From the NCBI RefSeq assembly GCF_030294945.1, contig NZ_AP018448.1, positions 5,486,001 through 5,550,000 on the forward strand: a stretch of 64,000 nt of DNA, in the 5' to 3' direction. Both the position numbers and the translations under genes were made by a program. This document shows positions 1 to 8,618 of this stretch, in pieces; positions within the stretch are counted from its first letter, which is position 1, and every line of letters begins with the position of its first letter. This DNA comes from Streptomyces graminofaciens (GTDB taxonomy: Bacteria; Actinomycetota; Actinomycetes; Streptomycetales; Streptomycetaceae). The notes beneath the pieces are model-generated. The model was given only the letters and a program-made list of their open reading frames with translations, had not been told where the DNA came from and searched no databases.

Positions 1-1
1 G

Positions 2-1420
2 CACTTCATGGCCGACTTCTTCCGCAAGGCCAACTTTCAGGCCGTGGCGCTCGACAGCGATTCACCGGCAGCGGTTCGGGATCAAGCCCTGGCTGACCTC
101 CGAAACGGCAAGCTTCAAGTGATCTTCTCTGTCGATCTGTTCAACGAGGGCCTCGACATCCCCGACGTCGACACGTTGTTGCTGCTCCGCCCCACGAACA
201 GCGCCACGATCTTCCTTCAGCAGTTGGGGCGGGGTCTTCGCCGTACGGAGACGAAGCCCGTCCTCACCGTGCTCGACTTCATCGGTCAGCACCGGGCGGA
301 GTTCCGCTTCGAGGAGCAGTTCCGGGCTCTCACCAACCTCTCCCGCAACCGGCTCGTCGATCACATCGAGCATGACTTCCCGCAACTTCCCTCTGGCTGC
401 CAGATCATCCTGGAGGGCAAGTCCAAGGAGCTCGTCCTTGACAACATCCGCACCCAACTAGGCGCCACCGTGAAGACGCTGACGAAGGAGGTCAAGGACT
501 ATCGCACTCCCCGCCTCGCGGACTATCTCCGGGAGAGCCGCCGCGAGCTCAAAGAGCTCTACAAGAGCGACAACTCCTGGACCACGGTCCTCCGCAAGGC
601 GGGGTTGGTCGAAGAGCCGGCTCCAGCAGGGGAGGCGGCGCTCCTCAAACGAGTCCACGCCTTCCTCCACGTAGACGACCCCGACCGCGCCAAGGCCTAT
701 CTACGCCTCCTCGCCGACGACGCTCCCGAGTACGAAGCTCTGCCGCCGACCGACCAGGCGTACGCCCGCATGCTCTTCTTCAACCTGTGGGACAACGCAG
801 GAGGCTTCACCAGCTTCCAAGAAGGCCTCGAATCCCTCCGCGCTCAGCCCGTATTCCGTGATGAGCTGCGGCAAGTGCTGTCGTACGTCATCGAGAAGGC
901 CGACCACTTCCCGCTCCGCCTGTCAGGCCCACATAGCGATATCCCCTTGCGGGTCCACAGCTCCTACAACCGCTCAGAGATCCTGGCGGCGCTCGGCGTG
1001 GCCCGCTTCGGCGGCCAGATGCCCCGGTCTTTCGCACAAGGTGTGCAGTGGGTCGACGACATCCAAACCGACGCCCTGCTCATCACCCTGGAGAAGAACG
1101 AAAGAGACTTTTCCCCCACTGTCCGCTACAAGGACTACGCGCTGAGCCCCGCGCTCTTCCACTGGGAGTCTCAGAACGCCACCGCCGAAAACTCCCCGAC
1201 GGGCTTGCGCTACCAGCGCCATGTGCAGCAGGGCAGCCATGTCCTGCTCTTCATGCGCCGCTACAAGGACACCGACATAGGCAAAGCCCACCCCTGGATG
1301 CTGCTCGGTCCGGCTCTATACGAGGAGCACACCGGCAGCAAGCCGATGGCGATCACATGGCGTTTGGAGCATGAGCTCCCGGCCGATGTGTGGACGTACT
1401 CGGCGATCACCGCTGGGTAG
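2..1420 (+). CDS. DEAD/DEAH-type helicase C-terminus with DUF3427 domain (5' end outside window)
   Basis: The reading frame is open from the first bases, so this is the C-terminal part of a larger protein; about 472 residues are visible. Residues about 40-80 carry superfamily-2 helicase motifs V and VI (DLFNEGLDIPDVDTLLLLRP, then QQLGRGLRR), which contact nucleic acid and ATP. The remaining ~300 residues look like the DUF3427 region found behind PLD-nuclease/helicase fusions that are suspected of phage-defence or restriction roles; that role is inference, since the N-terminal domains are not visible. GC content is visibly lower than in the housekeeping genes further right. A hairpin overlaps the stop codon. 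Confidence 0.8.
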   Translation, partial: HFMADFFRKANFQAVALDSDSPAAVRDQALADLRNGKLQVIFSVDLFNEGLDIPDVDTLLLLRPTNSATIFLQQLGRGLRRTETKPVLTVLDFIGQHRAEFRFEEQFRALTNLSRNRLVDHIEHDFPQLPSGCQIILEGKSKELVLDNIRTQLGATVKTLTKEVKDYRTPRLADYLRESRRELKELYKSDNSWTTVLRKAGLVEEPAPAGEAALLKRVHAFLHVDDPDRAKAYLRLLADDAPEYEALPPTDQAYARMLFFNLWDNAGGFTSFQEGLESLRAQPVFRDELRQVLSYVIEKADHFPLRLSGPHSDIPLRVHSSYNRSEILAALGVARFGGQMPRSFAQGVQWVDDIQTDALLITLEKNERDFSPTVRYKDYALSPALFHWESQNATAENSPTGLRYQRHVQQGSHVLLFMRRYKDTDIGKAHPWMLLGPALYEEHTGSKPMAITWRLEHELPADVWTYSAITAG

Positions 1421-1439
1421 AGACCTGGCGGTGATCGCC
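1402..1439 (+). terminator. Hairpin terminator overlapping the helicase stop codon
   Basis: A perfect 12-bp stem (1402-1413 with 1428-1439, GGCGATCACCGC) encloses a 14-nt loop that contains the TAG stop. There is no U-tract, as is usual in Streptomyces. It lies between two convergent genes and could serve both. Confidence 0.6.
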
Positions 1440-1479
1440 TGCGCTCGACGCGAGGGATAGCGCCCCGCACCAGGCGTAT

Positions 1480-2145
1480 CTACGAAGGCCCAGCCCCCTC
1501 GCATGAAGTCCCTGCCTCATACCGGCGCTGGGCCCGGTCAAGCGCTTCGTCGGCGTCGCCTCCATGTGCTCTCACCCAGTGCAGCAGGTCGGCGATGAGG
1601 GCAGTCACCGCTCCCTCAGCCACCGCAGTGGTGAGCGGGCTCAGCCTTGCCGCCTGCGGAAGCGTCGCCGTCCCGTACAGCCCAAGCAGCACCTCAGCTC
1701 GGGCGATGCGTGCGCCTCCCAGATGGCCATGCGTGGAGGTCAATCCCGTCGCCAGCTCACACCAGGTCACCTTGTGGTCTGCATAAGGCTGGACGCCCCA
1801 GCGGTCGGCAACAGCATTCACCAGCGCCATCCCTCTGCCGGACTCAGCCTCCGTCGCGGCTTCAAACAGCGTGGGTAGCGCACGGGCGTCGGGGTCGCGG
1901 ACCTCGATCCGTACGTGGGTTCCGTTCATGGAGACGGCGAGTGTGGTGGGGGTTCCGGCGCCCACGTGGTGAATGACGTTGGACACGAGTTCGCTGACAC
2001 AGAGTTGAGCAGCGTCGATGACCTCGTGGAGTCCCCAGAGGCCCAAGTGAAGTCGCATGATCCGCCGGAGACCGGCTACCTCCTTCGGTTCGGCCACAAA
2101 GGGCAGGTCCCAGGGCTTCCTCGGCATGCCCGCGATGCAATCCAT
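1480..2145 (-). CDS. HATPase_c_2 (RsbW-like) ATP-binding regulatory protein
   Basis: This 221-residue protein has an N-terminal GHKL/HATPase fold of the anti-sigma-factor kinase type. The N box is seen as CVSELVSNVIHH (about residues 49-60) and a G1-like region as VRIEVRDPD; a glycine segment GRGMALVNAVADRWG follows. The ATG at 2145 is preceded by GAGGAG 8 bases upstream. It is divergent from an HTH/DUF397 pair, the arrangement typical of the many WhiJ-type regulatory cassettes of Streptomyces, where such ATPases accompany DNA-binding proteins. The C-terminal ~90 residues have no recognised domain. The target is unknown. Confidence 0.8.
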   Translation of the reverse strand: MDCIAGMPRKPWDLPFVAEPKEVAGLRRIMRLHLGLWGLHEVIDAAQLCVSELVSNVIHHVGAGTPTTLAVSMNGTHVRIEVRDPDARALPTLFEAATEAESGRGMALVNAVADRWGVQPYADHKVTWCELATGLTSTHGHLGGARIARAEVLLGLYGTATLPQAARLSPLTTAVAEGAVTALIADLLHWVRAHGGDADEALDRAQRRYEAGTSCEGAGPS

Positions 2146-2199
2146 CGTTCAACTCCTCTACTTGCCGACCAAGTTGCGATCCGCGTTTGTCTGCACACA

Positions 2200-2234
2200 G
2201 AGAGTTGCATTGGAACTCTCGAAATGGAACTCTC
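2200..2234. promoter_or_regulatory. Inverted/direct repeat operator candidate of the HATPase - HTH divergent promoter
   Basis: GAGAGTT (2200-2206) is inverted as AACTCTC (2214-2220), and TGGAACTCTC occurs twice (2211-2220 and 2225-2234). It sits in the 202-bp divergent intergenic region and is probably bound by the HTH protein encoded next door. The role is inferred from position only. Confidence 0.5.
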
Positions 2235-2347
2235 ATCTAGTGCTAGCGGGAGCGCGTCCGCACACTGCACGCCCCCGGCGCGCACTCCGTTGCGAACGCA
2301 TGCAAGGAAGCCCCACGATCTGACGGTTCAAGCGAAAGGCCCGAGAC

Positions 2348-3193
2348 ATGGCAGTTGGCCCCACCACCCGCAGGCGTCAGTTGGGTGCAGATCTACGCCG
2401 TCTCCGCGAGCTCAAGGGGCTCACCTTGGAGGAAGCGGGAGCGCGCGTCGGCGTCTCGAAGGCGACCTTGAGTCGCTACGAAACCAAGGAAGGGTCGGTC
2501 AAGTGGCCCACGGTCGATGCCCTCTGCCGGGAGTACGACACTTCCGATATGGAGCGCCTCGCCCTGGTCGAACTAGCCAAGGCAGCCAAGATCCAAGGCT
2601 GGTGGCGGTCGCTCGCCGACCCCGTCCCCAACTCCATGAACCTCATGCTCACGCTTGAGGATGAGGTCGTACGGGAGGACCACTACGCCTGCATGTTCAT
2701 CCCAGGCCTCCTCCAGACCCGTGAGTACGCCGAGGCCGTCCACCGGTCCTCCGAGAAGCAGTGCCCTGAGCGGGAAGTGCAGTACATGGTGGACATCCGG
2801 ATGAAGCGCCAGGAGCTTCTGCAACGGGAAGACCCGCCGCACATCTGGTGCGTGATCGACGAGGCTGCCATCCGACGGACGGTCGGTGGGCCGGAAGTCA
2901 TGAACGCCCAACTCCGGCACCTACTCACCATGGCGGAGCTCCCCCACATCACCGTACAAGTGCTGCCGTTTTCAACTGGTGGTCATGCAGCCGCTGTTGG
3001 GAGCTTTCTCATCCTCGGTGGTCAAACTCGCGACCTGGACGTCGTGTACGTCGACATCATCGGAGGCGGCCTCTTCATGGAGAAGCCGCAAGAACTGGAG
3101 CGGTATAGGTTGGCGTTCCAGTACCTCCAAGCGCAAGCGCTCGACATGGAGGCCTCCGCCCAACTGATCCACCGCACAAGCCAGGAGTCGTGA
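2348..3193 (+). CDS. Helix-turn-helix (XRE-type) regulator with DUF5753 domain
   Basis: The 281-residue protein begins with an XRE-type helix-turn-helix (about residues 10-65: LRRLRELKGLTLEEAGARVG, SKATLSRYE). It continues with the long DUF5753 ligand/partner region that contains the family's FIPGLLQTREYA segment. This is the WhiJ-like class, abundant in Streptomyces and usually linked to a DUF397 protein and an ATP-binding protein; all three are present here. The stop TGA at 3191-3193 overlaps the next ATG by one base, implying translational coupling. It probably represses its own divergent promoter until a signal arrives. Confidence 0.9.
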   Translation: MAVGPTTRRRQLGADLRRLRELKGLTLEEAGARVGVSKATLSRYETKEGSVKWPTVDALCREYDTSDMERLALVELAKAAKIQGWWRSLADPVPNSMNLMLTLEDEVVREDHYACMFIPGLLQTREYAEAVHRSSEKQCPEREVQYMVDIRMKRQELLQREDPPHIWCVIDEAAIRRTVGGPEVMNAQLRHLLTMAELPHITVQVLPFSTGGHAAAVGSFLILGGQTRDLDVVYVDIIGGGLFMEKPQELERYRLAFQYLQAQALDMEASAQLIHRTSQES

Positions 3194-3387
3194 TGCCGAT
3201 ACGGTCCGAGCACCAGTGGTTCAAGTCCTCTTACAGTGGGGGCAGCGGGACCGAGTGTGTGGAGGCCGCCTTCGTGCAGGACGGCATGGCTGTGCGGGAC
3301 AGCAAGGATGCCTCTGGCCCCTGGTTGTCCTTTGGCGCCAGCCCCTGGTCTGACTTCATAGCTGCCATAGGGAAAGCCGGTCTCTGA
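3193..3387 (+). CDS. DUF397 small protein
   Basis: This 64-residue protein has the family signature WFKSSYSGGSGTECVEAAF, then VAVRDSK-like VRDSKD, then a C-terminal segment with W and F (SPWSDFIAAI). DUF397 proteins are small partners of WhiJ-type HTH regulators. The ATG at 3193 shares one base with the upstream stop; a GTG three bases earlier is in frame, giving one extra residue. No other function can be read from the sequence. Confidence 0.88.
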   Translation: MPIRSEHQWFKSSYSGGSGTECVEAAFVQDGMAVRDSKDASGPWLSFGASPWSDFIAAIGKAGL

Positions 3388-3403
3388 GTTATCAGAGACC
3401 GGC
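3376..3403 (+). terminator. Hairpin terminator on the DUF397 stop codon
   Basis: A perfect 12-bp stem, GCCGGTCTCTGA with TCAGAGACCGGC, has a 4-nt GTTA loop. The TGA stop forms the end of the left arm. Confidence 0.75.
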
Positions 3404-3503
3404 CACAAACCCGGCGTCGTTATTCGTAACAGCTGCGGCGGGGGTCCGCGTGACTGCCCGGATAGCTCGCGCAGAGTCTTGTCCGCATCTGTGAAGGAGA
3501 GCC

Positions 3504-4049
3504 GTGGCACAGCACGAGTACGAGGCGAAGTTCCTGGAGATCGACGTGCAGGCCACTGTCGGCGCGCTTCGTGCCGCCGGGGCCGAACAGGTCTTCCCCA
3601 AGACCATGTTCACCCGCCTGATCTTCGAGAACGACGCGGTGCAGGGCGAACAGTGGCTGCGGCTACGGGACGAGGGCGGCAGGACCACGCTCACCTTGAA
3701 GCAGGTCACCGACGCCACACACATCAACGGGACCACGGAGATCGAGATCGAGGTCGACGACCTGGCCAAGACCGCAGAACTGCTCACGGCGCTCGGACTG
3801 CGGCAGGTCCGCTATCAGCAGAACTACCGCGAAGAGTGGCAGCTGAACGGCGTCACCTACGACTTCGACACCTGGCCGGAGCTGGCCACCTTCCTGGAGA
3901 TCGAGAGCTCTTCCGAAGCGGCGGTGCGGGACGCGGTGGCAGCCCTGGGGCTGGACTACGCCCATGCCCGCTTCGGCAGCATCGATCTGATCTACAAGAG
4001 CGAACTGGGGCGTGACATCCTCGCCGAGCCGACCCTTCTCTTCACGTGA
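3504..4049 (+). CDS. CYTH-domain protein (class IV adenylate cyclase / thiamine-triphosphatase-like)
   Basis: This 181-residue protein starts at a GTG with AAGGAG just upstream. The N-terminal EYEAKF is the ExExK metal/triphosphate signature of the CYTH fold. Further strand pairs show RLIFEN, WLRLRDEG, TTLTLKQV, TEIEIEVDD and FLEIE, all typical of the triphosphate tunnel. Family members are adenylate cyclases, thiamine triphosphatases or inorganic triphosphatases; the sequence alone does not decide between these. It stands alone between the DUF397 terminator and a convergent region. Confidence 0.82.
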   Translation: MAQHEYEAKFLEIDVQATVGALRAAGAEQVFPKTMFTRLIFENDAVQGEQWLRLRDEGGRTTLTLKQVTDATHINGTTEIEIEVDDLAKTAELLTALGLRQVRYQQNYREEWQLNGVTYDFDTWPELATFLEIESSSEAAVRDAVAALGLDYAHARFGSIDLIYKSELGRDILAEPTLLFT

Positions 4050-4059
4050 TGGCGAGCGG

Positions 4060-4230
4060 TCAGCCCTCCTGAAGCTCCGCGACGATCCGCTCCGCCATAC
4101 GCCGCGCGGGCTCCAGCCGAGGGCCCTGGGGATGCGCGCCCGGCCCCAGGATCTTCGAGCACACGAACAGCGTCATCAGCTTGCCGTCCCGGCTCTCGAA
4201 AGCACGAGTTGCGGAAGCGGGGAGCGTCAC
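4060..4230 (-). CDS. Possible small or remnant gene of unknown function
   Basis: A 56-codon frame from a GTG at 4230 has strong G/C third-position bias and reads VTLPASATRAFESRDG, then LFVCSKILGPGAHPQGPRL, ending AERIVAELQEG. No Shine-Dalgarno sequence precedes the GTG, and the frame stays open further upstream across a hairpin. It may be the 3' remnant of a longer gene rather than a functional small protein. No family recognised. Confidence 0.35.
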   Translation of the reverse strand: MTLPASATRAFESRDGKLMTLFVCSKILGPGAHPQGPRLEPARRMAERIVAELQEG

Positions 4231-4248
4231 GCGCGTGACCGTAGCATC

Positions 4249-4273
4249 GGGACGGCCCCCGCAAGGCCGTCCC
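4249..4273 (-). terminator. Hairpin downstream of the AlkZ-like gene
   Basis: GGGACGGCC and GGCCGTCCC form a perfect 9-bp stem around a 7-nt loop, 44 bases beyond the stop of the winged-helix gene. Confidence 0.55.
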
Positions 4274-4316
4274 CACCGTAAGCCCGGCTGGGGTGACCCG
4301 GCATGGCTCTCGGCGC

Positions 4317-5504
4317 TCAGCCCTCGGACAACCGCCGAACCTCACCCCCCGGAAACCCCTTCCCCCACCAGTGGTCATACCGCCGATACGGCCGCGCATC
4401 CCGGCCCGCGAGGAACGTCGTGAGGGCCTCCGCCTCCTCCCCCAAGGCCCTCCACACCGCGGCCGGGAGTGGGTGGAACGCCGTCGCCTCGATCGATGCC
4501 GCATCGTCCACCACTCGCCAGACCCCCGCCACCTGCCCGTCCACCAGCAGCGTCGGGAGTACGTCGCCGTTCATGCGGGTCACGTGCTTGCGGTAGGCCG
4601 GGGGGATGAGGCGGCTGCGGTCGGCGTAGGCGAGGAGGGGGCTGTCCCACATGGGGAGGAGTCGGGGTGGGGCGGGGGTGTTCTCGGGTGGGCGGGGGGC
4701 GTCCGGGATGTCGTAGAGGGGGGTCTTGCCGGTCGCGGGGGGCAGTTGTTCCACTTCCGCGTTCGCCAGCATTTCCTGGACCACTGGTCGGATGCGGGCC
4801 CGTTGGATGAGCGTGAACTGGGCCATGTCCGCCACCGTGGCCGGGCCGAAGGCCTCTAGGTAGCGGTGGAGCAGGGTGCGTAGGCCCTTCGCCGCGGACT
4901 CGGAGTCCGTGAGCCGCGGGGGGTGGGGCGGTGAGACGTACGACTGGCGTGTGTCGAAGGACCAGGGGCCGCCCGTGGGGGCGTGCCACAGGGGGGCGTA
5001 GTGGCGCAGCATTCTGTGGGCGTCTGCCGCCAGGGGAGCAAGGGGGGTGCCGGGTCGGTTCGGCAGTTCGTCGTCCAGCCATGTGCGGAGTTCTGCGGCT
5101 GTTCTCGGGGTGCTCGCGTACCGCAGCAGGGATGGGAGCAGGGTGTCCGCGTCCGCTGCGGTCAGACCGGAGGACGTGAAGCGGGTGTCGCCCAGGCGGG
5201 AGGCTCTGAGGGTGGGGTCCATGGCCTCGCGGAAGGGGGCGTAGTCGTCGGCGTGGACCAGGTGCACCGTGATCCGCATCAGGGTTGCCCTGACCGTGCG
5301 GTGATCGGCCAACGCCTCGTCCAGAGCCCTCGCGTCGAAGGCGGTCAGGCGGTTCCACAGGGCGATGTACGGCGAGGCCGGCTGTTGGGCCTGCAGGGCG
5401 ACCACACGTCGTACCGCTTCGACGGCGTCCAGGCCCGGCTCTCGGGCCAGCAGCAACTGGCGGGCCAGCGTGGCGCGGTTGAGGGCGCGCTCGGTCATCT
5501 TCAT
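4317..5504 (-). CDS. Winged-helix DNA-binding protein, AlkZ/YcaQ-like (HTH_42)
   Basis: This 395-residue protein belongs to the HTH_42 family, which in Streptomyces includes AlkZ, a DNA glycosylase that unhooks bulky alkyl or crosslinked bases. The N-terminal LQAQQPASPY contains a Q-x-Q pair at the position described as catalytic in AlkZ. RATLMRITVHLV and a C-terminal WRV...FHPLP segment fit the family. Many Streptomyces carry several paralogues, some lacking glycosylase activity, so the reaction is inferred. Unlike azinomycin AlkZ it is not in a biosynthetic cluster here. An inverted repeat lies just upstream of the start. Confidence 0.8.
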   Translation of the reverse strand: MKMTERALNRATLARQLLLAREPGLDAVEAVRRVVALQAQQPASPYIALWNRLTAFDARALDEALADHRTVRATLMRITVHLVHADDYAPFREAMDPTLRASRLGDTRFTSSGLTAADADTLLPSLLRYASTPRTAAELRTWLDDELPNRPGTPLAPLAADAHRMLRHYAPLWHAPTGGPWSFDTRQSYVSPPHPPRLTDSESAAKGLRTLLHRYLEAFGPATVADMAQFTLIQRARIRPVVQEMLANAEVEQLPPATGKTPLYDIPDAPRPPENTPAPPRLLPMWDSPLLAYADRSRLIPPAYRKHVTRMNGDVLPTLLVDGQVAGVWRVVDDAASIEATAFHPLPAAVWRALGEEAEALTTFLAGRDARPYRRYDHWWGKGFPGGEVRRLSEG

Positions 5505-5556
5505 GCCGGGATTCTCTCGCCGGCCCGCTTCCGGTTTCCGGCATCCAGCGGGTGAA

Positions 5557-5617
5557 CCGTCGTGTGACCGGTGATCGGACGCCGGTCACACGACGGGGTC
5601 TCACCGGTCACACGACG
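5557..5617. terminator. Inverted repeat with a third direct copy (terminator or operator)
   Basis: CCGTCGTGTGACCGG (5557-5571) is perfectly complementary to 5582-5596, with a 10-nt loop. The same CCGGTCACACGACG word recurs at 5604-5617. It lies beyond the lipoprotein stop and ahead of the AlkZ-like gene, so it can terminate the first and may also regulate the second. Confidence 0.6.
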
Positions 5618-5624
5618 TGGGCCG

Positions 5625-7112
5625 CTACGCCGTCGCCACCTCGCCCTTCGTCAGCAGCCACTCCTCGTGCACTGCCCCCAGCGGGATCCTCTTCTCGAAG
5701 ATCGGGGTGCCGAAGATGCTGAGGGAGAGGTTGAGGGTGCCGGTGAGGTCGACTCCGCCGAAGAGGGCGTACGAGCCCTGGGCCGAGCCGGTGCCGTCGG
5801 CTGAGCCTTCGGCCGACGCGTCGGCCTCCACGCGGAGGTAGGGGGCCAGGTCGGCTGTGACGCCCACCGTGCCGTAGAGGCCCACCGTCGCCTCGGCGCC
5901 CAGGGCCGCCTTCACCTTGCCCGTCGCCGTGACCTTGGTCTTCAGGGGTTCGCCGGTCATCTTCGACTCGCTGACCGAGGTCCAGCCCTTGGCCCAGGTG
6001 AATTCGCCGCCGGCGCGGAAGTCGCCCTTGAGGTCCTGTTCGACGTCGACCGTGACACGGCCGTCGGCGTCGATCTGGAAGTAGAGGGTCAGATCGAGGT
6101 TGACGACGATCGGGATCGGGCCCGCCTGGATCACCGGGTCGGAGTGGAGCTCGGCGAACGGGATGCGGATCGGCTTGCCGTTCGTCGTGCCAGCCGCCCG
6201 GCCCTTCAGGGACCACTTCGACGCCCAGTCGCCCGTCAGGCCCAGGAACGCGCCGCCGGGGGACGAGCCGTTGGCCTTAGCGGTGCCGTCGTACGAGAAG
6301 GCGACCTCCGGCGCGAGCTGTACGAAGCCCTGGACCGACGCGGCGGCCGAGGCCGGGGCGTCCTCGGCGGTGGCGACCGACGCGCCCACGTCGATGCGCA
6401 GGCTGCCCAGCGGGAGCTTCGCGCCCTTGGGGCCGAAGGTGAGGTCGCCGGTCTTCGCCCAGGACACCTTCACGCCGTTGACCAGGGGGTCCACGTCGAT
6501 GGTCGACGGGTCCACCGGGACCTCGCCCTCGGCCTTGCTCTCGCCGAGGACCGCGTCGAGCGTCGCCGGTTCGGTCTGGACCGTCGTGGCGGCGGCGGCG
6601 CCGCCATCGTTGTCAGCGTCCGCAGACGCGTTCGCGTCCGCGTCCGTGTTCGCCTCGCCGACCACCTCCGTCACCTTGGCCAGCAGGCCGTCGGGGGCGC
6701 CGGGGGCGGGCGCGCTGGCTATGACGTCGCCGACCGCCACGGGGGGTGCGGCCGGGGTCGACGCCGAGGCGGACGGTGTGGGGGACGACGACTCCGACGC
6801 ACGCGCCGGTGCCGCGATCACCGCCCTGCCGCTCTTCTTGTCGTACGACGCGACCTTGAGCGAGCTCTTCTTCGCCTGGCCGGCGCCGTTCGCGTCCGCG
6901 TCGGCCACCGCGGTGGGGGTCGCGCCGGTTTTGGGGGCCGATACGACCGCCAGTTGTTCCTCGGCCGCGCCGGGCTCGGGGGTCTTCGCGACCGCCGCGC
7001 CGGCCGCGTCGGTGGGGGTCTGGGAGGTGGCGGAGCAACCCGTCGTGAGCAGGGCCGCGACGGTGATCGCGGACATCGCCGACAGCAGGGCATGTCTCTT
7101 GAGCTTGTGCAC
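5625..7112 (-). CDS. Large putative lipoprotein of unknown function
   Basis: This 495-residue protein starts at a GTG. Residues 1-26 are a lipoprotein signal peptide with lipobox LLTTGC (Cys26). An Ala/Thr/Pro-rich, low-complexity stretch follows (to about residue 190), with Asp/Ala repeats such as ANTDADANASADADNDGG. The C-terminal ~300 residues alternate in a beta-strand-like pattern (GPKGAKLPLGSLRIDVGAS, ITVDVEQDLKG-like segments), suggesting a beta-rich extracellular domain. I recognise no family. It would be anchored on the outer face of the membrane. Flanking genes do not suggest a pathway. Confidence 0.7.
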   Translation of the reverse strand: MHKLKRHALLSAMSAITVAALLTTGCSATSQTPTDAAGAAVAKTPEPGAAEEQLAVVSAPKTGATPTAVADADANGAGQAKKSSLKVASYDKKSGRAVIAAPARASESSSPTPSASASTPAAPPVAVGDVIASAPAPGAPDGLLAKVTEVVGEANTDADANASADADNDGGAAAATTVQTEPATLDAVLGESKAEGEVPVDPSTIDVDPLVNGVKVSWAKTGDLTFGPKGAKLPLGSLRIDVGASVATAEDAPASAAASVQGFVQLAPEVAFSYDGTAKANGSSPGGAFLGLTGDWASKWSLKGRAAGTTNGKPIRIPFAELHSDPVIQAGPIPIVVNLDLTLYFQIDADGRVTVDVEQDLKGDFRAGGEFTWAKGWTSVSESKMTGEPLKTKVTATGKVKAALGAEATVGLYGTVGVTADLAPYLRVEADASAEGSADGTGSAQGSYALFGGVDLTGTLNLSLSIFGTPIFEKRIPLGAVHEEWLLTKGEVATA

Positions 7113-7309
7113 GCGTGTGTCCTCGGGAGCGGAGTTCGGGGGTGCGCTTCAGGAGGTGATGAGAGAGACGAGATGAGATGAGAGGTGACGGTGGCCGCTT
7201 GAGGGGCATGCCGATGCACACGTCGATGCAGCCGTCTTCGGTGACGGCGCGCGAGTGGCGGTTACCCCCCAGTAGCCGTGCATGAGCATGCCAGGCTCTT
7301 AGCCGGCTA

Positions 7310-8149
7310 TCAACTTGCCTCAGAGCCAAGGGAATTGAGGAATTCGGCCATCGTGGCGTGCAGGCGGTCCGGCTTGTCCAGGTGTACGTCGTGGCCCGCG
7401 TCCTCGACGACCGCGAGGCGGGTGGTGGTGCCGGGGGCGCGGGCCGCCGGCATCGCGGTCGCGTCGGCTTCCGCCATCGTGCCGTTCGCGCCGCGTACGA
7501 CCAGGGTGGGGCAGGTCGTGGCCGCCCAGGCGGAGTGGTACGACGTGACTGCCGGCTCCGCCACGGCGGCCAGCGTCGTCCGGCGGTCCACCCTCGGGTA
7601 CCAGCCGTCGGAGCGCTGTTCGAGGTTGCGGGACCAGGCCTCGTGGCCGAAGAACGCCGTCGCGGAGGCCGGGGAGTCGAAGGGTGTGGGCCAGCTGTCC
7701 AGCCAGGCGGCGATGTGGGCGGGGAGGGCCGGGTCGGGGGCGCCCGGGCCCGCCTCGATCAGGATCAGGGAGTGGAGGAGGGCGGGGTGCTCGGCCGCGG
7801 CGAGGAAGGCCGTGTGGCCGCCGAGGGACTGGCCCACGAGGGTCAACTTCCCTGACTCCGGTACCAGTTCACGGATCACCGTCACCGCGTCCCGTACGCA
7901 CGCCGCTCGGGTCATGTCCGCGGGGGTGCGTGTGCTCGCGCCATGACCCCGGGCGTCGTACATCACCACGCGGTGGCCGTCCGCCACCAGTGCGGGCAGC
8001 AGGTCGTCCCACTCCCCCATGTGGCCCGCCAGGCCGTGCAGGAGGAGAAGCGTGCGGCCGGAGGCGGGGAGGGTCGGGGGTGGGGTGTGGTCGCGGTAGG
8101 CGAGGTGGACACCGTCGGGGGTGGTGAGGCGACCGGTGGTGGAGGGCAT
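7310..8149 (-). CDS. Alpha/beta-hydrolase fold protein
   Basis: From the ATG at 8149 the protein has 279 residues. The oxyanion-side segment LLLLHGLAGHMGEW, the strand VVMYDARGHG, the nucleophile elbow GQSLGGH and the late catalytic histidine in EDAGHDVHLD follow in canonical order. The acid is probably in the VVRGANGTM region. It is a generic carboxylic-ester hydrolase or haloalkane-type enzyme; the substrate cannot be inferred. The frame is open further upstream, but that would run into the promoter of the divergent gene. Confidence 0.85.
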   Translation of the reverse strand: MPSTTGRLTTPDGVHLAYRDHTPPPTLPASGRTLLLLHGLAGHMGEWDDLLPALVADGHRVVMYDARGHGASTRTPADMTRAACVRDAVTVIRELVPESGKLTLVGQSLGGHTAFLAAAEHPALLHSLILIEAGPGAPDPALPAHIAAWLDSWPTPFDSPASATAFFGHEAWSRNLEQRSDGWYPRVDRRTTLAAVAEPAVTSYHSAWAATTCPTLVVRGANGTMAEADATAMPAARAPGTTTRLAVVEDAGHDVHLDKPDRLHATMAEFLNSLGSEAS

Positions 8150-8315
8150 CGGGCGATCGTGTCCGTCCGGTCGGGCCGGATCAACCAGGTTTTCGGTTCT
8201 TGACAGGGCTCGACTCAGGTTCCGGGTTCCGTCCCGGCCGGGGGCTAGCCTCGACGGCACCGGATGGTCGACCGGCCGGTCGACCGTCCGGTCACAGGCG
8301 ACGCAGGAGGCAGTG

Positions 8316-8618
8316 ATGGCGAGGATCCCCACGGCGGCGGTGGCCGCGAGCGGGCTCATCGGTGGGTACGGGGTGGCCCGCTGGACCAAGAAGCGGCAAC
8401 TCGGCGGAGTTGTGCTGGCCGTGGCGGGGGCGGCGGCCGCACAGCAGTGGCAGCGGGCGGCCGGCGGCAAGGCCGCGGGGGCGCTCACTGCCGGGTACGT
8501 CGCCGCGTTCGCCGGGTCGCATCCTCTGGCGAAGAAGGTGGGAGCCTGGCCGGCTGTGTTCGGGGTTGCCGGGGGCGTTGCCCTCGCGTCCTGGGTTGTG
8601 GCTGACCGGCGCGCCTAG
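8316..8618 (+). CDS. Small Ala/Gly-rich membrane protein
   Basis: The 100-residue product starts at an ATG five bases behind AGGAGG. It has three or four short hydrophobic segments (GGVVLAVAGAAAA, ALTAGYVAAFAGS, VFGVAGGVALASWVV) and a basic patch ARWTKKRQL, indicating a small integral membrane protein. No family assigned. Its stop codon TAG lies inside the first copy of a 26-bp repeat related to the terminal repeats of the MITE at 35439. Confidence 0.72.
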   Translation: MARIPTAAVAASGLIGGYGVARWTKKRQLGGVVLAVAGAAAAQQWQRAAGGKAAGALTAGYVAAFAGSHPLAKKVGAWPAVFGVAGGVALASWVVADRRA

